DNA of 64,000 nt from Streptacidiphilus fuscans (GTDB lineage: Bacteria > Actinomycetota > Actinomycetes > Streptomycetales > Streptomycetaceae): assembly GCF_015690355.1 (NCBI RefSeq), contig NZ_JADPRT010000023.1:38719-102718 (forward strand), written 5' to 3'. The notes under the pieces are model-generated. The model did not search any database. It had not been told where the DNA came from and saw only the letters and a program-made list of their open reading frames with translations. Positions 16,136 to 26,225 of this stretch are shown here, piece after piece. The position numbers and the translations under genes were made by a program. The stretch's first letter is position 1; every line of letters begins with the position of its first letter.

Positions 16136-19100
16136 GTGGCGCATCCGCAGCGCGAACGGCTGGCGGTGGTGCTCGGCGCGGGCGGCCAGGGCAGCGGGTA
16201 CCTGCTGAATCCGTGGACGGTGGTCACCGCGGCGCACGTCGTGGGCGAGGAGCCGACGGCGCAGGTGGCGATTCCCGGATCCGGCGGGCCGAAGACGTGC
16301 CGGGTGGTGTGGCGACGGCAGGACGACCGGTGCGACGCCGCGCTGTTGGCCGCCGAGGAGGATCTCCTGCCGAGCAACGCGGTCCGAGGATTCGAACGAC
16401 TCTCCTGGGGGCTGCTGAACGGTCTCACCGCGCTGGCCGGGGCAGCAGCCGTCGGATTCCCCCAGGTCCAGCGGTCACCCGACCGGCGCTTGGACAGCGA
16501 GCAGATCGTCGGCACGCTCAAACCCGCCACCGGGCTCGTCAGCGGTCGGCCCGTGTTGGACAGCGAGCACGCGCCCCCGGCCGCCTCGGCGGACGGCCCG
16601 CCCTGGGCAGGGATGTCCGGCGCGCCGGTCTTCCTGGACAACTCCCTGGTGGGGCTGGTCCGTTCGGTGCCGCAGCAGTGGGGCGAGGCGCGGCTGGAGC
16701 TGACCCTCTGCGAGGAGTTCATGCTGCACGTCGAGGTTCGCCGCATCCTTGAGGACAACAACGTCACGTTCACCATGACGTCCCTCGAGCCGCCCACCGA
16801 CTCCTTCGAGGACCGCCTGCGCGAGTACCTCGGCCGGGAGTGGGGCAAGGTCCGGATCTACGGCGTCACCCGCTCCGGGCGCGGGGACGGCGCGTGGCAG
16901 CTCGACGTCGCCTACCTCAGCCTCGAACTGGCAAGCAGCGAACGCCCGCAGCGCGAGCTCGGCGACGAGGATCCCGCCCCTGCGGCCCGGCGCGTGGAGG
17001 ACGCCCTCGCGCAGCAGCAGCGGATCCTGCTGCGCGGCAACGCCGGGTCCGGCAAGACGACGCTGCTGCAGTGGCTCACCACCCGCTCTGCTCGCGACGA
17101 ACTGCCGGACCAACTGCACCAGTTCAAGGACTGCATCCCGATCCTGCTGAAGCTGCGCACGATCGCCCGCCCCGGGCAGCCCCTGCCCGGTCCCGAGGAG
17201 TTCCTGAAGGCCTCCGGCAATCCCCTGGCCGGTTACCCCGGATCGGAGGGCTGGGTCAGCCGCCGGATGGCCGAGGGCCGGGTGCTGCTGATGGTTGACG
17301 GGATCGACGAGGCGCCCGCGGGCGAACGGCGGCGCGTCCGGGAGTGGTTGACCGGGCTGCTCGCCGCCTATCCCGGGGTCCGCTGCCTGGTCACCACCCG
17401 GCCGTCCGCCGTCCGCGAGGGCTGGCTCGCCGAACTCGGCTTCGCCGAGCTGGACATGCTGCCCATGAGCCGGGGCGACGTGGCCGCGTTCATCGACCGC
17501 TGGCACACCGCCGCTGCGGCTGCGGCGGAAGGGGACGAGGAGCAGCGGGAACGACTCGCCCGTTGGCGCGAGCTGCTCGTCGACGCGGTCGGCCGTATCC
17601 AGGACCTGGGCCGGCTCGCCGCCAACCCGCTGATGTGCTCGCTGATCTGCGCCCTCAACGCCGACCGGCAGGGCCACCTGCCGTCCGGCCGGATGGCCCT
17701 CTACGACGCGGCGTTGGAGATGCTGCTGGTCCGCCGCGACGAGGAGCGCGGCGTCGACCCGGCGTCGGAGGGGCTGGCGCTGAGCGAGCTGCAGCAGCAG
17801 GCGCTGCTGCAGAAGCTCGCGTACTGGCTGATCCGCAACGGGCAGTCGGAGCTGTCCGAGCACCAGGCGCTGGGCCGGATCGAGCACGCGCTGCCACAGA
17901 TGCCGCAGATCCAGGGCGACCCGGGCCGGGTGCTGCGGCAGCTGACGGTCCGCAGCGGCGTGCTGCGTCAACCGGAGCCCGGAGTGGTCGACTTCGTACA
18001 CCGCACGTTCCAGGACTACCTCGGCGCGCAGGCGGCGATCGAGGAGGGCGACATCCCGATGCTGGTCGACCACGCGCACGAGGACCAGTGGGAGGACGTG
18101 ATCCGCCTCGCCGTAGGCCACGCGCGCCGTCGCGAGCGCGCGGAGCTGCTGGCGCGCATCCTGCGCCGTGCGGAGGAGGAGCCGCAGCACGCGCACCGGC
18201 TGCGGCTGCTCGCCGCCGCCTGCCTGGAGCTCGCGGTCGAGCTGGACCCGGCCGTACGCGAGGCGGTCACGACAGCCGCAGCGGCGCTGATACCGCCGCG
18301 CACGACGGAGGCTGCCAAGGAGCTGGCGGACGCGGGCCCGGTCGTCCTGGAGCTGCTGCCCGGCCCGGAGGGGCTGGACGACGCGACCGCCCACGCGGTG
18401 GTCGTCTGCGCCACCACGATCGGCACCGAGCGGGCGATCCCGTTGCTCGCCGCCTACGCGGACCATCCCGCGCTGGAAGTGCGGTCGCAACTCGCCTTCT
18501 CCTGGCCGCGGTTCGACACCAGGGAGTACGGACGCGCCGTGGTCGCAAGGCTCGCGGCGCGCGAGGACGTCCGACTGATGGTGACCAGCAGGGCGGAGGC
18601 GGAGTTCCTGGCCACGCTTCCCGCGGTGCACCGGGTGGAGTTCTCCGGCGCTCTGACCGAGGAGACCGTCCGCCTGGTCCCACGAACGGATCTGCAGGAG
18701 CTGCGGTTCCACGAGAACCCCTACGGCATCGACCTGTCCCTGGTCCACGATGCGCCCACGCTCTCGATGTTCATGCTGCTCAACAACACCGGCCGCTTCG
18801 ACCTCGCACCGTTGGCCAGGACGGCGGTCAAGCGCGTGATCGTCCTGGGCTGTGCGGCCGTGACCGGCCTGGCGGCGCTCGGGCGGATGACGGCGCTGGA
18901 ACACCTCAGCCTGGCTGCGATCGGGGCCTCCCAGCGCGGCGAGCTTCACCTGCCGCTGGTTCTGGGAGCGCCCAGACTGGCATCACTTCGGCTGATGGCA
19001 CCCGACCTGACCCCAGCCGACTGGGACACTCTGCGACGTCACCAGCCTCTGACCGATCTGGACCTTGAAGAGCTTGATCTGCGCGCCCTGACCGGAATGG

Positions 19101-19348
19101 CGCCGCTCCCCCAGGTCCACACCCTGCACCTCCGTCGTCACTCGGGCTCGACGGCACTGGACCGGGTGGCGACGACGTTCCCCGGCCTGCACGCCGTCTG
19201 GTTCCACGAAGGCATCCCCGACGTGGAGGGGCTCCGCCCGGAGACCCTGCTCGCGACAACGCACCCCTTTGCTCCGCTCGGGACGGAGCGGGTCCCGAGC
19301 CCTCGCATCGCCTCCGCGGAGCGGTTCAACTGGTACGTCGTGCTATGA
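16136..19348 (+). CDS. Trypsin-like protease - NACHT NTPase - repeat protein B
   Basis: A 1070-aa paralogue of the protein at 11574. The protease-like domain has His in TAAHVVG (about 32), Asp in CDAALLA (about 66) and Ser in GMSGAPVF (about 161), a more standard serine context than in A. The NACHT domain has Walker A GNAGSGKTT near 302, Walker B VLLMVDGIDEAP near 385, then TTRPSAVREGWL and VDFVHRTFQDYLGAQ. The C-terminal 250 residues carry leucine-rich-like repeats (LEHLSLAAIG, LTDLDLEELDLRAL). The GTG start has a purine-rich RBS (GGAAGGACGAGGG). No Trypco2-type gene follows; a terminator lies 2 bp after the stop. An NLR-type sensor with a protease effector is likely, the ligand unknown. Confidence 0.9.
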   Translation: MAHPQRERLAVVLGAGGQGSGYLLNPWTVVTAAHVVGEEPTAQVAIPGSGGPKTCRVVWRRQDDRCDAALLAAEEDLLPSNAVRGFERLSWGLLNGLTALAGAAAVGFPQVQRSPDRRLDSEQIVGTLKPATGLVSGRPVLDSEHAPPAASADGPPWAGMSGAPVFLDNSLVGLVRSVPQQWGEARLELTLCEEFMLHVEVRRILEDNNVTFTMTSLEPPTDSFEDRLREYLGREWGKVRIYGVTRSGRGDGAWQLDVAYLSLELASSERPQRELGDEDPAPAARRVEDALAQQQRILLRGNAGSGKTTLLQWLTTRSARDELPDQLHQFKDCIPILLKLRTIARPGQPLPGPEEFLKASGNPLAGYPGSEGWVSRRMAEGRVLLMVDGIDEAPAGERRRVREWLTGLLAAYPGVRCLVTTRPSAVREGWLAELGFAELDMLPMSRGDVAAFIDRWHTAAAAAAEGDEEQRERLARWRELLVDAVGRIQDLGRLAANPLMCSLICALNADRQGHLPSGRMALYDAALEMLLVRRDEERGVDPASEGLALSELQQQALLQKLAYWLIRNGQSELSEHQALGRIEHALPQMPQIQGDPGRVLRQLTVRSGVLRQPEPGVVDFVHRTFQDYLGAQAAIEEGDIPMLVDHAHEDQWEDVIRLAVGHARRRERAELLARILRRAEEEPQHAHRLRLLAAACLELAVELDPAVREAVTTAAAALIPPRTTEAAKELADAGPVVLELLPGPEGLDDATAHAVVVCATTIGTERAIPLLAAYADHPALEVRSQLAFSWPRFDTREYGRAVVARLAAREDVRLMVTSRAEAEFLATLPAVHRVEFSGALTEETVRLVPRTDLQELRFHENPYGIDLSLVHDAPTLSMFMLLNNTGRFDLAPLARTAVKRVIVLGCAAVTGLAALGRMTALEHLSLAAIGASQRGELHLPLVLGAPRLASLRLMAPDLTPADWDTLRRHQPLTDLDLEELDLRALTGMAPLPQVHTLHLRRHSGSTALDRVATTFPGLHAVWFHEGIPDVEGLRPETLLATTHPFAPLGTERVPSPRIASAERFNWYVVL

Positions 19349-19349
19349 C

Positions 19350-19386
19350 GAAGGGCCCGGCTCCCCTCGGGGAAACCGGGCCCTTC
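19350..19386. terminator. Terminator between protease-NACHT B and clpC
   Basis: Perfect 11-bp arms GAAGGGCCCGG and CCGGGCCCTTC around CTCCCCTCGGGGAAA, between convergent gene ends. Confidence 0.8.
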
Positions 19387-19408
19387 CGTTGCCTTACGGC
19401 CTAGCGCA

Positions 19409-21922
<2,514 letters not shown>

Positions 21923-22326
21923 CGTTAATCGCTCCTCAGAGCGGTCGGGGCAGTGAGGGAATCCCCTCCCTGTCCTACCGCATGCTAGTCCCGGGGGCCG
22001 GAACAGCTCCTCACTCCAACCGTCGACACCCGCCAGTGGGGGACCGTGCGACGGCCGACAATGACTCCAACCGAATGCTGCGGGATGGTGTTCCCGCAGG
22101 CCAGGCAGATCCACCTGGAATCGCTACGCCGACGGCGAACGCATCCGCCGACACGCCGCGACGCCACCGCATCCGGCCTCCCACATGGGCATTCATACCC
22201 TCTGGCGTACCCCGTCCATACCGGGGTGACTCCGTCTGGTGTTCGCCCACCGAGGAATCCAGCGTCGACCCGGTCGGCTCGGGGTCCAGCCGTAACCGGA
22301 ATCTGCTGCAAGCAGTTGCTACGAGT
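21923..22326. promoter_or_regulatory. clpC upstream region
   Basis: A 404-bp gap without a convincing gene. A TAGCAT -10-like hexamer lies on the minus strand at 21982-21987, about 60 bases before the clpC start. CGC-CGACG-GCG followed by AAC at 22127-22140 resembles the ClgR motif (CGC-N5-GCG). Neither is strong alone. Confidence 0.35.
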
Positions 22327-22836
22327 GTGCCCCATTCCGCACACAACACGCAGCCTCGCGACGGGCGGCCTCGTGACACGCAGCCTCATGACAAGCAGGC
22401 CGCGGCTCCCGACGTGGGGAGCTGCGACCTGCTCGGCATGCCGTTCGCTGCAGGGGTGCGGGTGGTGGCCCGGATGGACCGGCTGGCCCGGCCGACCGGG
22501 CCGGTCCTCCTGGTGCGGGACCGGCTGCTGCTGACCGTCCCCGCGGGGGCGGCGGAGCAGCTGTCGGGCCTGCTGTGCTGGCTGGGCTGGGCCCACCTGG
22601 ACGGGGTGCTGACGGCCGTTCCGGCCGAGGCCCCGCGTCCCGTCGGCCTACGGCTGCTGCGAGCCGACGCTTCCCCCTGCGGGGAGCCGTTGGCCCGCCT
22701 CGTCGACACCTGCGCGGACGCCTGTGCCCGCGTGCAGCTGGAGCGGCACCGGCGAACGGGGGTGGCTCAGCCGTGGGCCTTCTCGTACGCCTCACGGACG
22801 TTGCTCGGCACCCGGCCGCGCTCGTTGACCTCGTAG
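22327..22836 (+). CDS. SCO3374-like hypothetical protein
   Basis: About 169 aa from GTG 22327, or 132 aa from ATG 22438; the start is uncertain. The segments GPVLLVRDRLLLTVPAGA, LSGLLCWLGWAHL and the tail GTRPRSLTS resemble the streptomycete family I know as SCO3374, found between clpC and lsr2, which is exactly its place here. No catalytic motif is evident. The 3' end overlaps the lsr2 coding region by 70 bp on the opposite strand. If the GTG start is right, the N-terminus contains three 15-bp repeats (22354-22398) encoding PRDGR, PRDTQ and PHDKQ. Confidence 0.55.
   Translation: MPHSAHNTQPRDGRPRDTQPHDKQAAAPDVGSCDLLGMPFAAGVRVVARMDRLARPTGPVLLVRDRLLLTVPAGAAEQLSGLLCWLGWAHLDGVLTAVPAEAPRPVGLRLLRADASPCGEPLARLVDTCADACARVQLERHRRTGVAQPWAFSYASRTLLGTRPRSLTS
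22354..22398 (+). repeat. Three tandem 15-bp repeats
   Basis: The units CCTCGCGACGGGCGG, CCTCGTGACACGCAG and CCTCATGACAAGCAG follow one another without gaps, in frame with the SCO3374-like gene. They are a possible source of length variation between strains. Confidence 0.6.
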
Positions 22837-23120
22837 CCCTGCTCCTTGGCCCAGGCACGGATCTTCGCCGTGTCCGGGTTGCCGCCGACCGGACGCGCGG
22901 TGGCGGCCGCACGGCCACCCCGTCCGCCACGGGCACCGGCGCGGCCGCTCTGCTTGCGGCCCTTGTCCGTGTAGGGAGTGAGCAGCTCGCGCAGCTTCCC
23001 CGCATTTGCATGGGTGAGGTCGATCTCGTAGGCAACCCCGTCGAGAGCGAACGTCACTGTCTCGTCCGCCTCGCCGCCTTCGAGATCGTCGACAAGAAGG
23101 ACCTGGACCTTCTGCGCCAC
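22767..23120 (-). CDS. lsr2: Nucleoid-associated silencer Lsr2
   Basis: The actinobacterial xenogeneic silencer, which binds AT-rich DNA and forms oligomers. The 117-aa protein has the N-terminal dimerisation strands (VQVLLVDDLEGGEADETVTF), a basic Gly/Arg/Ala linker (residues about 58-80), and the C-terminal DNA-binding domain with the minor-groove RGR motif in NERGRVPSNVREAYEKA. The start is GTG at 23120, preceded by AGGAAAGGGA; an ATG seven codons earlier is less likely. It may silence the lower-GC island genes near 59-63 kb, an inference from its known targets. Confidence 0.96.
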   Translation of the reverse strand: MAQKVQVLLVDDLEGGEADETVTFALDGVAYEIDLTHANAGKLRELLTPYTDKGRKQSGRAGARGGRGGRAAATARPVGGNPDTAKIRAWAKEQGYEVNERGRVPSNVREAYEKAHG

Positions 23121-23211
23121 GGGCGTCCCTTTCCTCAAAAGCCTGGATTACTTGTAGGAAAGCAAACCGTCTTCCCGCGAAAAATTCAACCGGCCCTGTA
23201 GAACTCATCTC

Positions 23212-23715
23212 TCACAGATGCAGGAGCATCCGCGTGTTGCCGAGGGTGTTGGGCTTGACGCGTTCGAGATCCAGGAACTCCGCGACACCTTCGTCGTAGC
23301 TCCGCAACAGCTCGTCGTAGACGTCGGCGTCGACCGGAGTCGAGGCGATCTCCTGGAAGCCGTGTTTGGTGAAGAACTCGACTTCGAACGTCAGGCAGAA
23401 AATACGACGCACGCCGATCCAGCGCGCGGTCTCCACCAGCTTCTGCAGCAGCAGGTGACCGATCCCGGTGCCGCGGCAGGAGGTGTCCACGGCCAGCGTA
23501 CGCACCTCGGCCAGGTCCTCCCACATCACGTGCAGCGCGCCGCAGGCGACAACCTCCGCATTGTCGTCGCGCTCGGCCACCCAGAACTCCTGCAACGACT
23601 CGAACAGGGTCACCGTCGGCTTGTTGAGGAGGATGTGTTGACGCGCATAGCTGTCGACGAGACGGCGGATCGTGGACACATCGGTGGTCCGCGCGCGGCG
23701 GATGGTGACCTGCAT
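23212..23715 (-). CDS. GNAT-family (ArgA-like) N-acetyltransferase
   Basis: A 167-aa acetyl-CoA-dependent transferase. The GNAT core includes the acetyl-CoA loop CRGTGIGHLLLQKLVE and the strand EVRTLAVD. The opening VTIRRARTTDVSTIRRLVD and the later FFTKHGFQEI are typical of amino-acid N-acetyltransferases such as stand-alone ArgA-type enzymes, so glutamate acetylation for arginine synthesis is plausible. No arg genes are nearby, so the substrate is uncertain. It lies between lsr2 and the BlaI-type gene on the same strand. Confidence 0.85.
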   Translation of the reverse strand: MQVTIRRARTTDVSTIRRLVDSYARQHILLNKPTVTLFESLQEFWVAERDDNAEVVACGALHVMWEDLAEVRTLAVDTSCRGTGIGHLLLQKLVETARWIGVRRIFCLTFEVEFFTKHGFQEIASTPVDADVYDELLRSYDEGVAEFLDLERVKPNTLGNTRMLLHL

Positions 23716-23736
23716 GGAGAGACGCTACCGCGTCGG

Positions 23737-24150
23737 CTACCGGGCCTCCCCGGGCCCCTCGTCGGAGGCGTCGATTTCCACGGGGAAGATGGACGGGGCG
23801 AACACCCGCAATGCGTCGCCGAGCGCCTCCTGCTGCTCCGGCGACATCATGCCGAAGAAGTGCACCAGAGCCGCCGCCGGGTTGTCACTCGTCTCCCACG
23901 CGTCGTTCATGAGGGTCGCGGTATACGCCTCGCGCGTCGAGACCGGCGCATATCGATAGGCGCGGCCTTCCTGTTCCCGACGCAGCCACCCCTTCTGGAA
24001 CAGCTTGTCCATCACCGTCATCACGGTGGTGTAAGCGATCTCGCGTTCCTGCTGCAGATCTTCCAGTACCTCGCGAACGGTGACGAGCCGGTTCCACTGC
24101 CAGAGCCGGGTCATCACTTCGTTCTCGAGTTCACCGAGGGGACGGGCCAT
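23737..24150 (-). CDS. BlaI/MecI-family repressor
   Basis: A 137-aa winged-helix regulator. The family pattern is clear: LGELENEVMTRLWQW, VTVREVLEDLQ, IAYTTVMTVMDKLFQKGWL and RREQEGRAYRYAPV. The C-terminal half is for dimerisation. In beta-lactam systems such repressors sit beside a BlaR/MecR sensor peptidase, but none is here, so it is an orphan that may respond differently, for example to oxidative or cell-wall stress. The ATG at 24150 was chosen because the upstream extension is Lys/Ser-rich and crosses a probable promoter. A dyad at 24154 suggests autoregulation. Confidence 0.9.
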   Translation of the reverse strand: MARPLGELENEVMTRLWQWNRLVTVREVLEDLQQEREIAYTTVMTVMDKLFQKGWLRREQEGRAYRYAPVSTREAYTATLMNDAWETSDNPAAALVHFFGMMSPEQQEALGDALRVFAPSIFPVEIDASDEGPGEAR

Positions 24151-24153
24151 GAC

Positions 24154-24168
24154 AGTGCAAATATCACT
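24154..24168. promoter_or_regulatory. Dyad overlapping the BlaI-type gene promoter
   Basis: On the minus strand AGTGATATTTGCACT has symmetric ends AGTG and CACT and an AT-rich centre that could include the -10 region. It ends four bases before the start codon, so the transcript could be nearly leaderless and self-repressed. Confidence 0.4.
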
Positions 24169-24272
24169 TTTGCCCGAATTAATCCACAAGGCATGGCGGC
24201 CCGGAGGCACGACTGAGGGGCGCGAGGGCGGCCGGAGGCCGTCGCGCCCCTCAGAAGAGGCTCAGAAGAGAC

Positions 24273-24425
24273 TCACTGCGCGCTCTGCGACGACGTGATG
24301 GCCTCGGCCACCGCGTCCTCCTTGGCGGCGGCCGCGCCACCCTGGTTGCGGAAGAGCGCACGGATCATCAGGCCGAAGAAGACGGCCATCACGGTGGGCG
24401 GAGTGAGTGCCTCGATGTACTGCAT
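24273..24425 (-). CDS. Small membrane protein, 50 aa
   Basis: A short gene 10 bp downstream of lysS on the same strand. The predicted product starts MQYIEALTPPTVMAVFFGLM, has one hydrophobic helix (about residues 11-24), then IRALFRNQGG and an Ala/Glu/Ser-rich tail. The hydrophobic part looks like a short inner-membrane anchor. I recognise no family. Its tight spacing and the ordered codon pattern on the lysS strand support it as real. Confidence 0.65.
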   Translation of the reverse strand: MQYIEALTPPTVMAVFFGLMIRALFRNQGGAAAAKEDAVAEAITSSQSAQ

Positions 24426-24435
24426 GGGCTCGACT

Positions 24436-25974
24436 CTACTCGGGCTTCACGAGCGGGAAGAGGAGGGTCTCCCGGATCGGCTTGCCGGTAAGAAGCATCA
24501 CCAGTCGGTCCACACCCATGCCCATGCCGCCGGTGGGCGGCATGCCGTACTCCAGGGCCCGCAGGAAGTCCTCGTCCACCTGCATCGCCTCGACGTCGCC
24601 GCCGGCCGCCAGCAGCGACTGGGCGGTCAGGCGCTCGCGCTGGTCGACCGGGTCGATCAGCTCGGAGTAGGCGGTGGCGACCTCCTTGCCGAAGATCACC
24701 AGGTCCCACTTCTCCGCGACACCGTCGATGGAGCGGTGCTTGCGGGTCAGCGGCGAGACCTCGGTCGGGTAGTCCCGGATGAAGGTCGGCTTGACCGCGT
24801 TGTGCTCCAGCAGCCGCTCGACGAACTCCAGGATCAGCTGGCCGTGGCCCCACTTCTTCTCGTAGGGCACGCCGTGCTCGTCGGCGAGCTTGCGCAGCTC
24901 GTCCACGGACGTCTCCGGGGTCACCTCGACACCGAGGTGGGCGCTGATGCCGGGGTAGACGCTGACCTGCTCCCACGGCTCGGCCAGGTCGATCTCGACC
25001 TCCTCGCCGTGCTGGTCCAGGCCCTTGATGACGGTGGTGCCGAGGGCGTCCTTGGCCGCGTTGAGGATCAGCTCACGGGTCAGCTCGGCCTGGGTGTCGT
25101 AGTCGCCGTAGGCCTCGTAGGACTCGATCGCGGTGAACTCCGGGTTGTGGGTCGCGTCGGCGCCCTCGTTGCGGAAGTTCCGGTTGATCTCGAAGACCTT
25201 CTCCACGCCGCCGACCATGAGCCGCTTGAGGTAGAGCTCGGTGGCGATGCGCAGGTACAGCGTCATGTCGTACGCGTTGATGTGCGTGGTGAACGGACGC
25301 GCGTTGGCGCCGCCGTGGATCGGCTGCAGCATCGGCGTCTCGACCTCGAGGAAGCCGCGGCGCTCGAAGGTGTCGCGCAGCGAGCGCAGCACGCGGACGC
25401 GCAGCTGCATCATCTCGCGGGCCTCGGGGTTGACGATCAGGTCCACGTAGCGCTGGCGGACGCGGGCCTCCGGGTCTGCCAGACCCTTGTGCTTCTCCGG
25501 CAGCGGACGCAGGCACTTGGAGGTGAGCTCCCAGCGGTCGACCATGACCGACAGCTCGCCGCGGCGGGAGGTGATCACCTCGCCCTCGACGCCGACGTGG
25601 TCGCCCAGGTCGATGTCCGTCTTCCACTGTGCGAGGCGCTCCTCGCCGAGCTTGTCGAGCGAGAGCATGACCTGGAGGTCTCCGGTGCCGTCGCGCAGCG
25701 TGGCGAAGCAGAGCTTCCCGCCGGTGCGGCTCAGGATCACGCGGCCGGTGATGCCGACGCGGTCGCCCGTCTGGGTGTCCGGCTCCATGGCCGGGTAGGC
25801 CGCCCGCAGGTCCGCCAGCGTGCTGGTACGCGGGAACCCGACCGGGTACGGGTCGATGCCGGCGGCGCGCAGCCGCTCCAGCTTCTCGCGCCGGACGCGC
25901 ATCTGCTCGGGAAGTTCGTCGGACGCGCCTACGGCGGTGCCTGCTGCGGCTGCGGGGGTCTGCTCATCGCTCAC
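24436..25974 (-). CDS. lysS: Lysine--tRNA ligase, class II
   Basis: Charges tRNA-Lys. The 512-aa enzyme has an OB-fold anticodon-binding domain (residues about 75-170, GRVILSRTGGKLCFATLRD) and the class II catalytic core: motif 1 FLEVETPMLQPIHGGANARP, motif 2 with FEINRNFRNEGADATHNPEF, and motif 3 GMGMGVDRLVMLLTG. The GTG start at 25974 gives the expected length; the first 25 residues form a flexible Ala-rich leader. A 50-aa membrane protein gene follows closely. A DUF2156 domain, fused to LysS in some actinobacteria, is here a separate gene at 47422. Confidence 0.98.
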   Translation of the reverse strand: MSDEQTPAAAAGTAVGASDELPEQMRVRREKLERLRAAGIDPYPVGFPRTSTLADLRAAYPAMEPDTQTGDRVGITGRVILSRTGGKLCFATLRDGTGDLQVMLSLDKLGEERLAQWKTDIDLGDHVGVEGEVITSRRGELSVMVDRWELTSKCLRPLPEKHKGLADPEARVRQRYVDLIVNPEAREMMQLRVRVLRSLRDTFERRGFLEVETPMLQPIHGGANARPFTTHINAYDMTLYLRIATELYLKRLMVGGVEKVFEINRNFRNEGADATHNPEFTAIESYEAYGDYDTQAELTRELILNAAKDALGTTVIKGLDQHGEEVEIDLAEPWEQVSVYPGISAHLGVEVTPETSVDELRKLADEHGVPYEKKWGHGQLILEFVERLLEHNAVKPTFIRDYPTEVSPLTRKHRSIDGVAEKWDLVIFGKEVATAYSELIDPVDQRERLTAQSLLAAGGDVEAMQVDEDFLRALEYGMPPTGGMGMGVDRLVMLLTGKPIRETLLFPLVKPE

Positions 25975-26225
25975 GCCACCAGGGTATCGACCGCACGGGC
26001 GTGCCCCGCCACTCGATAAGCGTGGGAGCGCGGCGCGGGGAGCCGCTGTTCAGCCTCGGGAAACACAGAAAATGCTCGGGATGCTCCAAGGATCGACACA
26101 TCGTCGACAAACTGAATTCCGACGCCGGGACGGGACAGCCGACGGCAAAGAGCCATCAGTTCTTACCGACTTCTGTCCCGTCCTCCCGTCCTCGCGTCCT
26201 GCCGTGCTGGGCGCGGGTCGGAGCG

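Noticed and set aside
24436..25974. lysS fused to a DUF2156 lipid-lysylation domain, as in mycobacterial LysX
   Set aside because: The LysRS ends at the normal C-terminus, and the DUF2156 protein is a separate gene at 47422.
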